Shown here piece after piece: positions 25,750 through 38,699 of a stretch of 64,000 nucleotides of DNA. The notes under the pieces are model-generated. The model did not search any database. It saw only the letters and a program-made list of their open reading frames with translations, and was not told where the DNA came from. Both the position numbers and the translations under genes were made by a program. Numbering within the stretch: position 1 is the stretch's first letter; each line of letters starts with the position of its first letter. This DNA is from Doris montereyensis (lineage: Eukaryota > Mollusca > Gastropoda > Nudibranchia > Dorididae). Where the stretch lies: the NCBI GenBank assembly GCA_037039925.1, contig JAXRKP010000971.1:103501-167500 (forward strand), given 5' to 3'.

Positions 25750-28700
25750 TAGATAGCAATAAATAGTGTAGAAAGTAGATAGCAGAAACAGTGAAACAGT
25801 GTAGAAAGTAGATAGCAAGAAACAGTTAGAAATAGTGTAGAAAGTAGATAGCAAAAAAAGTGTAGAAACAGTGTAGAAAGTAGATAATAGAGAAATAGTG
25901 TAGAAACAGTGTAGAAAGTAGATAGCAAGAAACAGTGTAGAAAATAAATAGCAAGGAAAAGTGTAGAAAGTAGATAGCAAGAAACATTGTAGAAAGTAGA
26001 TAGCAAGAAACAGTGTAGAAACAGTATAGAAAGTAGATAGCAAGAAACAGTGTAGAAACAGTGTAGAAAGTAGATAGCAAAGAAGCAGTGTAGAAACAGT
26101 GTAGAAGGTAGACAACGAAACAGTGTAGAAACAGTGTAGAAAGTAGATAGCAAGAAACAGTGTAGAAACAGTGTAGAAAGTAGATAGCAAGAAACAGTGT
26201 AGAAACATAGAAAGTAGATAGCAAGAAACAGTTTAGAAAGTAGATAGCAAGGACCCAGTGTAGAACGTAGATAGCAAGAAACAGTGTAGAAAGTAGATAG
26301 CAAGAAACAGTGTAGAAAGTAGATAGCAGGACCAGTGTAGAAAGTAGATAGCAAGGAACAGTGTAGAAAGTAGATAGCAAGAAACATTTTAGAAAGTAGA
26401 TAACAAAGACCAGTATAGAAAGTAGATATTAAGGACCAGTGTAGAAAGTAGATAGCAAGGACCAGTGTAGAAACAGTGTAGAAACTAGATAGCAAGGACC
26501 AGTGTAGAAACAGTGTAGAAAGTAGATAGCAAGGACCAATGTAGAAAGTAGATAGCAAGGACCAGTGAAGAAACCGTGTAGAAAGTAGATAGCAAGGACC
26601 AGTGTAGAAAGTAGATAGCAAAGACCAGTGTAGAAACAGAGCAGAAAGTAGATAGCAAGGACTAGTGTAGAATGTAGATAGCAAAGATCAGTGTAGAAAC
26701 AGTGTAGAAAGTAGAAAGCAAGGACCAGTGTAGAAAGTAGATAGCAAGGACCAGTGTAGAAAGTAGATAGCAAAGACCAGTGGAGAAATAGTGTAGAAAG
26801 TAGATAGCAAAGACCAGTGTAGAAACAGCGTAGAAAGTAGATAGCAAGGACCAGTGTAGACAGAGTGTAGAAAGTAGATAGCAAGGACCAGTGTAGAAAC
26901 AGTGTAGAAAGTAGATAGCAAGAAACAGTGTAGAAACAGTGTAGAAAGTAGATAGTAAAGACCAGTGTAGAGAGAGTGTAAATTAGATACCAAGAAACAG
27001 TGTCGAAACAGTGTAGAAAGTAGATAGCAAAGACCAGTGTAGAAACAGTGTAGAACGTAGATAGCAAAGACCAGTGTAGAAACAGTGTAGAAAGTAGATA
27101 GCAAGGACCAGTGTAGAGACAGTGTAGAAAGTAGATAGCAAGTACCTGTGTAGAAAGTAGATAACAAAGACCAGTGTAGAAAGTAGATAGCAAGGACAAG
27201 TGTAGAAAGTAGATAGCAAAGACCAGTGTAGAAAGTAGATAGCAAGGACCAGTGTAGAAAGTAGATAGCAAAGACAAGTGTAGAAGTAGATAGCAAGGAC
27301 GAGTGTAGAAAGTACATAGCAAGGACCAGTGTAGAAACAGTGTACAAAGTAGATAGCAAGAACCAGTGTAGAAACAGTGTAGAAAGTAGATAGCAAGGAC
27401 CAGTGTAGAAAGTAGATAGCAAAGGTCGGTGTAGAAACAGTGTAGAAAGTAGATAGCAAGGACCAGTGTAGAAAATAGATAACAAGGACCAGTGTAGAAA
27501 GTAGATAACAAAGACCAGTGTAGAAATCGTGTAGAAAGTAGATAGCAAAGACCAGTGTAGAAACAGTGTAGAAAGTAGATAGCAAGGACCAGTGTAGAGA
27601 GAGTGTAGGAAGTAGATAGCGAGGACCAGTGTAGAAACAGTATAGAAAGTAGATAGCAAGAAACAGTGTAGAAACAGTGTAGAAAGTAGATAGCAAAGAC
27701 CAGTGTAGAAACAGTGTAGAAAGTAGATAGCAAAGACCAGTGTAGAGAGTGTAGAAAGTAGATAGCAAGAAACAGTTTAGAAAGTTAATAACAAGGACCA
27801 GTGTAGAAACAGTGTAGAAAGTAGATAGCAAGGACCAGTGTAGAAACAGTGTAGAAAGTAGATACCAAGAAACAGTTTAAAAACGTAATAGCAAGGACCA
27901 GTGTAGAAACAGTGTAGAAAGTAGATAGCAAGGACCAGGGTAGAAACAGTTTAGAACGTAGATAACAAGGACCAGTGTAGAAACAGTGTAGACAGTAGAC
28001 AGCAAGAAACAGTGTAGAAACAGTGTAGAAAGTAGATAGCAAGGACCAGTGTAGAGAGAGTGTAGAAAGTAAATAGCAAGGAAACAGTGTAGAAAGTAGA
28101 TAGCAAAGACCAGTGTAGAAAGTAGATAGCAAGGACCAGTGTAGAAAGTAGATAGCAAAGACCATTGTAGAAAGTAGATAGCAAAGAACCAGTGCAGAAA
28201 GTAGATAGCAAGGACCAGTGTAGAAAGTACATAGCAAGGACCAGTGTAGAAACAGTGTAGAAAGTAGATAGCAAGAACCAGTGTAGAAACAGTGTAGAAA
28301 GTAGATAGCAAGGACCAGTGTAGAAAGTAGATAGCAAAGACCAGTGTAGAAACAGTGTAAAAAGTAGATAGCAAAGACCAGTGTAGAAACAGTGTAGAAA
28401 GTAGATAGCAAGGACAAGTGTAGAAAATAGATAGCAAAGACCAGTGTAGAAAGAAGATAGCAAGAACCAGTGTAGAAAGTATATAGCAAGGATCAGTGTA
28501 GAAACAGTGTAGAAAGTAGATAGCAAGGACCAGTGTAGAAAGTAGATAGCAAAGACAAGTGTAGAAAGTAGATAGCAAGGACCAGTATAGAAAGTAGATA
28601 GCAAGGACCAGTGTAGAAAGTAGATAGCAAAGACCAGTGTAGAAAGCAGATAACAAGGACCAGTGTAGAAAGTAGATAGCAAGACCAGTGTAGAAAGTAG

Positions 28701-29690
28701 ATAGCAAGGACCAGTGTAGAAAGTAGATAGCTAGGAACAGTGTAGAAAGTAGATAGCAAGGAAAAGTGTAGAAAGTAGATAGCAAGAAACAGTGTAGAAA
28801 GTAGATAGGAAGAAACAGTGTAGAAAGTAGATAGCAGGGACCAGTGTAGAAAGTAGATAGCAAGGACCAGTGTAGAAAGTAGATAGCAAGGACCAGTGTA
28901 GAAAGTAGATAGCAAGGACCAGTCTAGAACGTAGATAGCAAGAACCAGTGTAGAAACAGTGCAGAAAGTAGATAGCAAGAAACAATTTAGAAAATAGATA
29001 GCAAGGATCAGTGTAGAAACAGTGTAGAAAGTAGATAGCAAAAGACAGTTTAGAAACTAGATAGCAAGGACCAGTCTAGAAAGTAGATAGCGAGGACCAG
29101 TGTAGAAACAGTGTAGAAAGTAGATAGCAAGGACCAGTGTAGAAACAGTGTAGAAAGTAGATAGCAAGGACCAGTGTAGAAACAGTGTAGAAAGTAGATA
29201 ACAAGAACCAGTGTAGAAACAGTGTAGAAAGTAGATAGCAATGACCAGTGTAGAAACAGTGTAGAAAGTAGATAGCAAGGACCAGCGTAGAAACAGTGTA
29301 GAAAGTAGATAGCAAGGACCAGTGTAGAAAGTAGATATGCAAGGACCAGTGTAGAAAAAGTAGATAGCAAGGACCAGTGTCGAAACAGTGGAGAAAGTAG
29401 ATAGCAAGGACCAGTGTACAAACAGTGTAGAAAGTAGATAGCAAGAACCAGTGTAGAAACAGTGGAGAAAGTAGATAGCAAGAAACAGTTTAGAAAGTAG
29501 ATAGCAAGGGCCAGTGTATAAACAGTGTAGAAAGTAGATAGCAAGAAACAGTGTAGAAAGTAGATAGCAAAGGACCAGTGTAGAAACAGTGTAGAAAGTA
29601 GATAGCAAGGCCAGTGTATAAACAGTGTAGAAAGTAGACAGCAAGAAACAGTTTAGAAAGTAGATAGCAAGGACCAGTCTAGAAAGTAGA
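25750..29690. repeat. Copy 1 of a 3.94-kb tandem segmental duplication in the array
   Basis: This copy carries rare landmark variants that recur in order about 3.94 kb further right: aaaataaatagcaagg (25941 and 29881), gatatt in a gatagc context (26425 and 30382), atagcaggga (28831 and 32776) and agtggagaaag followed by a ggccagtgtataaac unit (29461 and 33396). Most units are caaggaccag or caaagaccag type with the 11-base insertion. This copy is fairly regular, with few frame-shifting indels. Confidence 0.88.
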
Positions 29691-32600
29691 TAGCAAGGAC
29701 CAGTCTAGAAAGTAGATAAAGGACCAGTGTAGAAACAGTGTAGAAGTAGATAACCAAGAAACAGTGTAGAAATAGTGTAGAAAGTAGATAGCAAAAAACA
29801 GTGTAGAAACAGTGTAGAAAGTAGATGGCAAGAAATAGTGTAGAAACAGTGTAGAAAGTAGATAGCAAGAAACAGTGTAGAAAATAAATAGCAAGGAAAA
29901 GTGTAGAAAGTAGATAGCAGAAACATTGTAAGAAAGTAGATAGCAAGAAACAGGACAGTGTAGAAACAGTGTAGAAAGTAGTAGTGTAGAAACAGTGTAG
30001 AAACAGTGTAGAAAGTAGATAGCCAGAAACAGTGTAGAAACAGTGTAGAAGGTAGATAGCAAGAAACAGTGTCAAGAAACAGTGTAGAAAGTAGATAGCA
30101 AAGAAACAGTGTAGAAACAGGTAGAAAGTAGATAGCAAGAAACAGTGTAGAAACAGTGTAGAAAGTAGATAAGGAAGCAGTTTAGAAGTAGATAGCAGGA
30201 CAGTGTAGAAACAGTGTAGAACGTAGATAGCAAGAAACAGTGTAGAAAGTAGATAGCAAGAAACAGTGTAGAAGTAGATAGCAAGGCCAGTGTATAAAAG
30301 TAGATAGCAAGGAACAGTGTAGAAAGTAGATAGCAAGAAACATTTGTAGAAAGTAGATAACAAAGACCAGTATAGAAAGTAGATATTAAGGACAGTGTAG
30401 AAAAGTAGATAGTGGAAAAGGACCAGTGTAGAAACAGTGTAGAAACTTAGATAGCAAGGACCAGTGCCGAAACAGTGTAGATAGCAAGGACCAATAGAAA
30501 GTAGATAGCAAGGACCAGTGAAGAAACCGTGTGAAAGTAGATAGCAAGGACCAGTGTAGAAAGTAGATAGCAAAGACCAGTGTAGAAACAGAGCAGAAAG
30601 TAGATGTAAAGGACTAGTGTAGCAAATGTAGATAGCAAAGATCAGTGTAGAAACGAGTGTGTAGAAAGTAGAAAGCAAGGACCAGTGTAGAAAGTAGATA
30701 GCAGGACCAGTGTAGAAAGTAGATAGCAAAGACCATTGGAGAAATAGTGTAGAAGTAGATAGCAAAGACCGGTGTAGAAACAGCGTAGAAAGTAGATAGC
30801 AAGGACCAGTGTAGAAACAGTGTAGAAAGTAGATAGCAAGGACCAGTGTAGAAACAGTGCTTAGAAGTAGATAACACAAGTGAGCAGTGTAAGTAGAACA
30901 GTGTAGAGAAAGTAGATAGTAAGGACCAGTGTAGTAGATATAAGGTGTAGAAAGTAGATAGCAAGAAACAGTGAGAAACAATGGAAAGTAGATAGCAAAG
31001 ACCAGTGTAGAAACAGTGTAGTAGATATGCAAAGACCAGTGTAGAAACAGTGTAGAAGTAGATAGCAAGGAACAGTGTAAACAGTGTAGAAAAGTAGATA
31101 GCAAGTACCTGTTTAGAAAGTAGATAACAAGGCCAGTGTAGAAAGTAGATTAGCAAGGACAGTGCCAGAAAGTAGCAAGAACCAGCGTAAGACCAGTGTA
31201 GAAAGTAGATAGCAAGGACCAGAGCAGAGAAGTAGATAGCAAAGACAAGTGTAGAAGTAGATAGTAAAGAACGAGTGTAAGAAAGTACATAGCAAGGACC
31301 AGTGTAGAAACAGTGTACAAAGTAGATAGCAAGAACCAGTGTAGAAACAGTGTAGAAAGTAGATAGCAGGACCAGTGTAGAAGTAAGTAGCAAAGGTCGG
31401 TGTAGAAACAGTGTAGAAAGTAGATGGCAAGGACCAGTGTAGAAAATAGATAACAAGGACCAGTGTAGAAAGTAGATAACAAAGACCAGTGTAGAAATCG
31501 TGTAGAAAGTAGATAGCAAAGACCAGTGTAGAAACAGTGTAGAAAGTAGATAGCAAGGACCAGTGTAGAGAGCAGTGTAGGAAGTAGATAGCGAGGACCA
31601 GTGTAGAAACAGTATAGAAAGTAGATAGCAAGAAACAGTGTAGAAGCAGTGTAGAAAGTAGATAGCAAAGACCAAGTGTAGAAACAGTGTAGAAAGTAGA
31701 TAGCAAAGACCAGTGTAGAAGAGTGTAGAAGTAGATAGCAAGAAACAGTGGAGAAAGTTAATAACAAGGACCAGTGTAGAAACAGTGTAAGAAAGTAGAT
31801 AGCAAGGACCAGTGTAAAAACAGTGTAAAAGTAGATACCAAGAAACAGTTTAAAAAGTAATAAGCAAGGGCCAGTGTAGAAACAGTGTAGAAAGTAGATA
31901 GCAGGAACAGTGTAGAAAACAGTTTAGAATCAGTAGATAACAAGGACAGCAAGAAACAGTGTAGACAGTAGACAGCAGAAACAGTGTAGAAACAGTGTAG
32001 AAGTAGATAGCAAGCAATTAAGTGTAGAGAGAGTGTAGAAAGTAAATAGCAGGACCAGTGTAGAAAGTAGATAGCAAAGACCAGTTAGAAAATCGATAGC
32101 AAGGACCATTAATAGAAAGTGTTGCAAAGACCAGTGCAGAGAAGTAGATAGCAAGGACCAGTGTAGAAAAGTACATAGCAAGGACCAGTGTAGAAACAGT
32201 GTAGAAAGTAGATGCAAGTCAAGTGTAGAAACAGTGTAGAAGTAGATAGCAAGGACCAGTGTAGAAAGTAGATAGCAAAGACCAGTGTAGAAACAGTGTA
32301 AAAGTAGATAGCAAAGACCAGTGTAGAAACAGTGTAGAAAGTAGATAGCAAGGACAAAGTGTAGAAAATAGATAGCAAGGACCAGTGTAGAAGGCGTGAA
32401 AGATAGCAAGAACCAGTTGAAGTATATAGCAAGGATCAGTGTAGAAACAGTGTAGAAAGTAGATAGCAAGGACCAGTGTAGAAAGTGAAGATAGCAAAGA
32501 CAAGTGTAGAGAAGTAGATAGCAAGGACCAGTATAGAAAGTAGATAGCAGGACCAGTGTAGAAAGTAGATAGCAAAGACCAGTGTAGAAAGCAGATAACA

Positions 32601-33620
32601 AGGACCAGTGTAGAAAGTAGATAGCAAAGACCAGTGTAGAAAGTAGATAGCAAGGACCAGTGTAGAAGTAGATAGCTAGGAACAGTGTAGAAAGTAGATA
32701 GCAAGGAAAAGTGTAGAAAGTAGATGGCAAGAAACAGTGTAGAAAGTAGATAGGAAGAAACAGTGTAGAAAGTAGATAGCAGGGACCAGTGTAGAAAGTA
32801 GATAGCAAGGACCAGTGTAGAAAGTAGATAGCAAAGGACCAGAGTAGAAAAGTAGATGGCAAGGACCAGTCTAGAACAGTGATAGCAAGAACCAGTGTAG
32901 AAACAGTGCAGAAAGTAGATAGCAAGAAACAATTTATAAAATAGATAGTAAGAATCAGTGTAGAAACAAGAAAGTAGATAGCAAAAACAGTTTAGAAACT
33001 AGATAGCAAGGACCAGTGTAGAAGTAGATAGCAAGGAACAGTGTAGAAAATAGATAGTAAGAAACAGTGTAGAAACAGCAAGAAAAGTAGTAAGAAACAG
33101 TTAGAAAGTAAAGCAAGATGCAAGAAACAGTGTAGAAAGTAGATAGCAAGAAACAGTGTAGAAAAGTGATAGAAAGTAAATAGCAATGACCAGTGTAGAA
33201 ACAGTGTAGAAAGTAGATAGCAAGGACAATGTAGAAACAGTGTAGAAAGTAGAAGCAAGGACAGTGTAGAAAGTAGATAGTAAGAAACAGTGTAGAAAGA
33301 AAGCAAGATAGTAAGAAACAGTGGAGAAAGTAGATAGCAAGGACCAGTGTACAAAGTAGATGTAAGTAAAGTGTAGCAAGAACCAGTGTAGAAACAGTGG
33401 AGAAAGTAGATAGCAAGAAACAGTTTAGAAAGTAGATAGCAAGGGCCAGTGTATAAACATATAGTGAAACAGTGTAAGAAAGTAGATAGCAAGAAACAGT
33501 GTAGAAAAGTAGATAGCAAGTGTATAAACAGTAGAAAGTAAAAAAGTAGATAGTCTAGAAGTAGTAGCAAGGACCAGTCCTAGAAAGTAGGCCAGTGTAG
33601 AAACAGTGTAGAAAGTAGAT
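29691..33620. repeat. Copy 2 of the 3.94-kb tandem segmental duplication, indel-rich
   Basis: It lies directly against copy 1 and repeats its landmark variants in the same order at offsets of 3935-3957 bases. The match breaks up locally (about 33010-33390, and scattered sites). It has many more small deletions and insertions than copy 1, for example accaatagaaagtag near 30492 and accagttagaaaatcg near 32080. Either an older duplicate decayed or this is a poorly corrected second assembly of the same segment. Confidence 0.85.
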
Positions 33621-36600
33621 AGGACCAAGAAACAGTTTAGAAAGTAGATAGCAAGGACCAGTGAAAGTAGATAGCAAGGAACAGTGTAGAAAGTAGATAG
33701 CAAGGAGAGTTGAAAGTAGATAACAAGAACAGTGTAGAAAGTAGATAGCAAGGACCAGCGTAGAAACAGTGTGGAAAATAGATAGAAACAGTAGAAACAG
33801 TGTAGAAAGTAGATAGCAAGGACCAGTGTAGAAAGTAGATAGCAAGAACAATGTAGAAAGTAGATAGTAAGAAACAGTGTAGAGTAGATAAAGTGTAAAA
33901 ACAGTGTTGAAAGTAGATAACAAGAAACAGTGTAGAAACAGTGTAGAAAGTAGATAGTAAGAAACAGTAGAAAGTAGATAAGGGCCAAGAAACAGTGTAG
34001 AAAAGTAGATAGCAAGAAACAGTGTAGAAAGTAGATAGCAAGTAGAAACAGTGTAAAAAGTAGATAGCAAGAACCAGTGTAGAAAGTAGATAGGAAGAAA
34101 CAGTGTAGAAAGTAGATATAAGAAACAGTGTAGAAAGTAGATAGCAAGGACCAGTGTAGAAACAGTGTAGAAAGTAGATAGCAAGAATTAGATGTAGCAA
34201 AGTAGATAGCAAGAAACAGTGTAGAAACAGATAGGAAGAAACAGTGTAGAAAATAGATAACAAGAAACAGTGTAGAAACAGTGTAGAAAAGTAGATAGCA
34301 AGGACAGTGTGTAGAAAAAGTGTAAGAAAGTAGATAGCAAGTAACAGTGTAGAAACAGTGTAGAAAGTAGATAGCAAGAAACAGTGTAGAAAGTAGTAGG
34401 AAGAACAGTGTAGAAAGTAGATGCAAGAAACAGTGTAGAAAGTAGATAGCAAGAAACAGTGTAGAAACAGTGTAGAAAGTAGATAGCAAGAAACAGTGTA
34501 GAAACAGTGTAGAAAGTAGATAGCAAGAAACAGTAGAAACAGTGTAGAAAGTAGATAGCAAGAAACAGTGTAGAAAGTAGATAGCAAGAAACAGTGTAGA
34601 AAGTAGATAGCAAGGACCAGTGTAGAAACAGTGTAGAAAGTAGATAGCAAGAAACAGTGTAGAAAAATTAGATAGCAAGTAGTGTAGAAAGTAGATAGCA
34701 AGGACCAGTGTAGAAACAGTGTAGAAAGTAGATAGCAAGAAACGGTGTAGAAAGTAGATAGCAAGAAACAGTGTAGAAAGTAGATAGCAAGACAGTGTAG
34801 AAAGTAGATAGCAAGAAACAGTGTAGAAACAGTGTAGAAAAGTTTAGATAGTAGATAGCAAGAAACAGTGTAGAAAGTAGATAGCAAGAAACAGTGTAGA
34901 AACAGTGTAGAAAGTAGATAGCAAGAAACAGTGTAGAAACAGTGTAGAAAGTAGATAGCAAGAAACAGTTTAGAAAGTAGATAGCAAGGACCAGTGTAGA
35001 AACAGTGTAGAAAGTAGAGGAGCAAGAAACAGTGTAGAAAGTAGATAGCAAGGACCAGTGTAGAAACAGTGTAGAAAGTAGATAGCAAGAAACAGTGTAG
35101 AAAGTAGATAGCAAGGAACAGTGTAGAAAGTAGATAACAAAAACAGGACCAGTAGAAAGTATAGCCAGAAGCAAGGACCAGTGCAAGAAACAGTGTAGAA
35201 AGTAGATAGCAAGGACCAGAAGATAGAAACAGTGTAGAAAGTAGATAAGCAAGAAACAGTGTAGTAAAAGTAGATAAGAAACAGTGTAGAAAGTAGATAG
35301 ACAAGGAAACAGTGTAGAAAGTAGATAGCAAGAAACAGTGTAGAAAGTAGATAGTAAGAAACAGTGTAGAAAGTAGATAGTAAGAAACAGTGTAGAAAGT
35401 AGATAGTAAGAAACAGTGTAGAAAGTAGATAGCAAGAAACAGTAGTAGCAAGAAACAGTGTAGAAACAGTGTAGAAAGTAGATAGTAAGAAACAGTGTAG
35501 AAAGTAGATAGAAGAAGCAGTGGAGAAAGTAGATAGTAAGAAACAGTTTAGAAAGTAGATAGCAAGGACCAGTGTAGAAAGTAGATAGCAAGAAACAGTG
35601 TAGAAAGTAGATAGTAAGAAACAGTGTAGAAAGTAGATAGCAAGAACCAGTGTAGAAACAGTGTAGAAAGTAGATAGCAAGAAACAGTGTAGAAAGTAGA
35701 TAGTAAGAAACAGTGTAGAAAGTAGATAGCAAAGAAACAGTGTAGAAAGAAAGTGGATAGTAAGAAACAGTGTAGAAAGTAGATAGCAAAAAACAGTAGA
35801 TAGCAAGTAGATAGTGTAGAAACAGTGTAGAAAGAAAAAGTAGATAGCAAGAAACAGTGTAGAAACAGTAGATAGCAAGTAAAACAGTATAGAAAGTAGA
35901 TAGCAAGAAACAGTGTAGAAAGTAGATAGCAAGAAACAGTGTAGAAAGTAGATAGCAAGAAACAGTGTATAAATAGTGTAGAGTGAAGAAAGTAGATAGC
36001 AAGAAACAGTGTAGAAAGTAGATAGCAAGGACCAGTGAGACCAGTGTAGAAAGTAGATAGCAAGGACCAGTGTAGAAACAGTGTAGAAAGTAGATAGCAA
36101 GGAACAGTGTTGAAACAGTAAGAAACAGTGTACAAAGTAGATAGCAAGAAACAGTGTAGAAAGTAGATAGCAAGAAACAGTGTAGAAAGTAGATAGCAGA
36201 AACAGTGTAGAAAGTAGATAGCAAGGACCAGTGTAGAAACAGTGTAGAAAGTAGATAGTAAGGACCAGTGTAGAAAAGTGTAGAAAGTAGATAGCAAGAA
36301 ACAGTGTAGAAAGTAGATAGTAAGAAACAGTGTAGAAAGTAGATAGCAAGAAACAGTTTAGAAAGTAGATAGCAAAGTAAAAAAGATAGGCAAAGTGTAG
36401 AAAGTAGATAGCAAGAAACAGTTTAGTAAGAAGAAAGTAGACAGCAAGAATTAATGAGAAAGTGTAGAAACAGTGTAAGAAAGTAGATAGCAAGAAAATA
36501 GAATAGAAACAGTGTAGAAAGTAGATAGCAAGAAAGCAGTGTAGAAAAGTGTAGATAGCAAGAAACAGTGTAGAAAGTAGATAGCAAGAAACAGTGTAGA

Positions 36601-38699
36601 AAGTAGATAGCAAGAAACAGTGTAGAAAGTAGATACCAAGAAACAGTGTAGAAAGTAGATTGTAAGAAACAGTGTAGAAAGTAGATAGCAAGAAACAGTG
36701 TAGAAAATAGATAGCAAGAAACAGTGTAGAAACAGTTAGAAAGTAGATAACAAGAACAGTAGATAGCAAGAAACAGTGAGAAAGTAGATAGCAAGAAACA
36801 GTGTAGAAAGTAGATAGCAAGAAACAGTGTAGAAAGTAGATAGTAAGAAACAGTGTAGAAACAGTAGAAAAGATAGCAAAAACAGTGTAGAAACAGTAGA
36901 AAGTAGATAGCAAGAAACAGTGTAGAAACAGTGTAGAAACAGTAAGAAACAGTGTAGAAAGTAGATAGACCAGTGTAGAAAACAGTATAGAAAGTAGATA
37001 GTAAGAAAAGTGTAGACAGCAAGGCAAGAAACAGTGGAGAAAGAAAGTAGATAGCAAGAAACAGTTTAGAAAGTAGATAGCAAGGACCAGTGTAGAAAGT
37101 AGATAGTAAGAAACAGTGTAGAAAGTAGATAGCAAAAGAAACAGTGTAGAAAGTAGATAGCAAGAAACAGTTTAGAAAGTAGATAGCAAGAAAAGTGTAG
37201 AAGTAGATAGCAAGAAACAGTGTAGAAAGTAGATAGCAAGAAACAGTGTAGAAAGTAGATAGCAAGGACCAGTGTAGAAACAGTAAGAAACAGTAGATAG
37301 AAAGTAGCCAGTGTATAAACAGTGTAGAAAGTAGATAGCAAGATACAGTGTAGAAAGTAGATAGTAAGGAAAAGTGTAGAAAGTAGATAGCAAGAAACAG
37401 TGTAGAAAGTAGATAGCAAGAAACAGTGTAGAAAGTAGATAGCAAGAAACAGTGTAGAAAGTAGATAGCAAGAAACAGTGTAGAAAGTAGATAGCAAGGA
37501 CCAGTGTAGAAATTAGATAGTAAGAAACAGTGGAGAAAGTAGATAGCAAGAAACAGTTTAGAAAGTAGATAGCAACGGCCAGTGTATAAACAGTGTAGAA
37601 AGTAGATAGCAAGAAACAGTGTAGAAAGTAGATAGTAAGAAACAGTGTAGAAAGAAAGTGTAGAAAGTAGATAGCAAGGACCAGTGTAAGAAACAGTGTA
37701 GAAAGTAGATAGCAAGGACCAGCGTAGAAACAGTAAGTAGTAGAAAGTAGATAGCAAGGACCAGTGTAGAAAGTAGATAGCAAGGACCAGTGTAGAAAGT
37801 AGATAGCAAAGAAACAGTGTAGAAAGTAGATAGCAAGGACCAGTGTAGAAACAGTATTAAGAAAGTAGATAGCAAGGACCAGTGTAGAAACAGTGTAGAA
37901 AGTAGATAGCAAGAAACAGTGTAGAAACAGTGTAGAAAGAAACAGATAGAAAGAACAGTGTAGAAACAGTGGAGAAAGTAGATAGCAAGAAACAGTTTAG
38001 AAAGTAGATAGCAGGGCCAGTGTATAAACAGTGTAGAAAGTAGATAGTAAGAAACAGTGTAAGAAAGTAGATAGCAAGGACCAGTGTAGAAACAGTGTAG
38101 AAAGTAGATAGCAGGGCCAGTGTATAAACAGTGTAGAAAATAGATAGCAAGAAACAGTGTAGAAAGTAGATAGTAAGAATCAGTGTAGAAAGTAGATAGC
38201 AAGGAACAGTGTAGAAAGTAGATAGCAAGAAACAGTGTAGAAAGTAGATAGCAAGAAACAGTGTAGAAAGTAGATAGCAAGGACCAGTGTAGAAAGTAGA
38301 TAGCAAGAAACAGTGTAGAAAGTAGATAGTAAGAAACAGTGTAGAAAGTAGATAGCAAGAAACAGTGTAGAAAGTAGATAGCAAGAAACAGTGTATAAAA
38401 TAGAAGTAGAAACAGAAACAGTGTAGAAAGTAGATAGCAAGAAACAGTGTAGAAAATAGATAGCAAGAAACAGTGTAGAAACAGTGTAGAAACAGTGTAG
38501 AAAGTAGATAGCAAGAAACAGTGTAGAAACAGTGTAGAAAGTAGATAGCAAGAACCAGTGTAGAAACAGTGTAGAAAGTAGATAGCAAGGACCAGTGTAG
38601 AAACAGTGTAGAAAGTAGATAGCAAGGACCAGTGTAGAAACAGTGTAGAAAGTAGATGTAAGAAACAGTTTAGAAAGTAGACAGCAAGGACCAGTGTAG

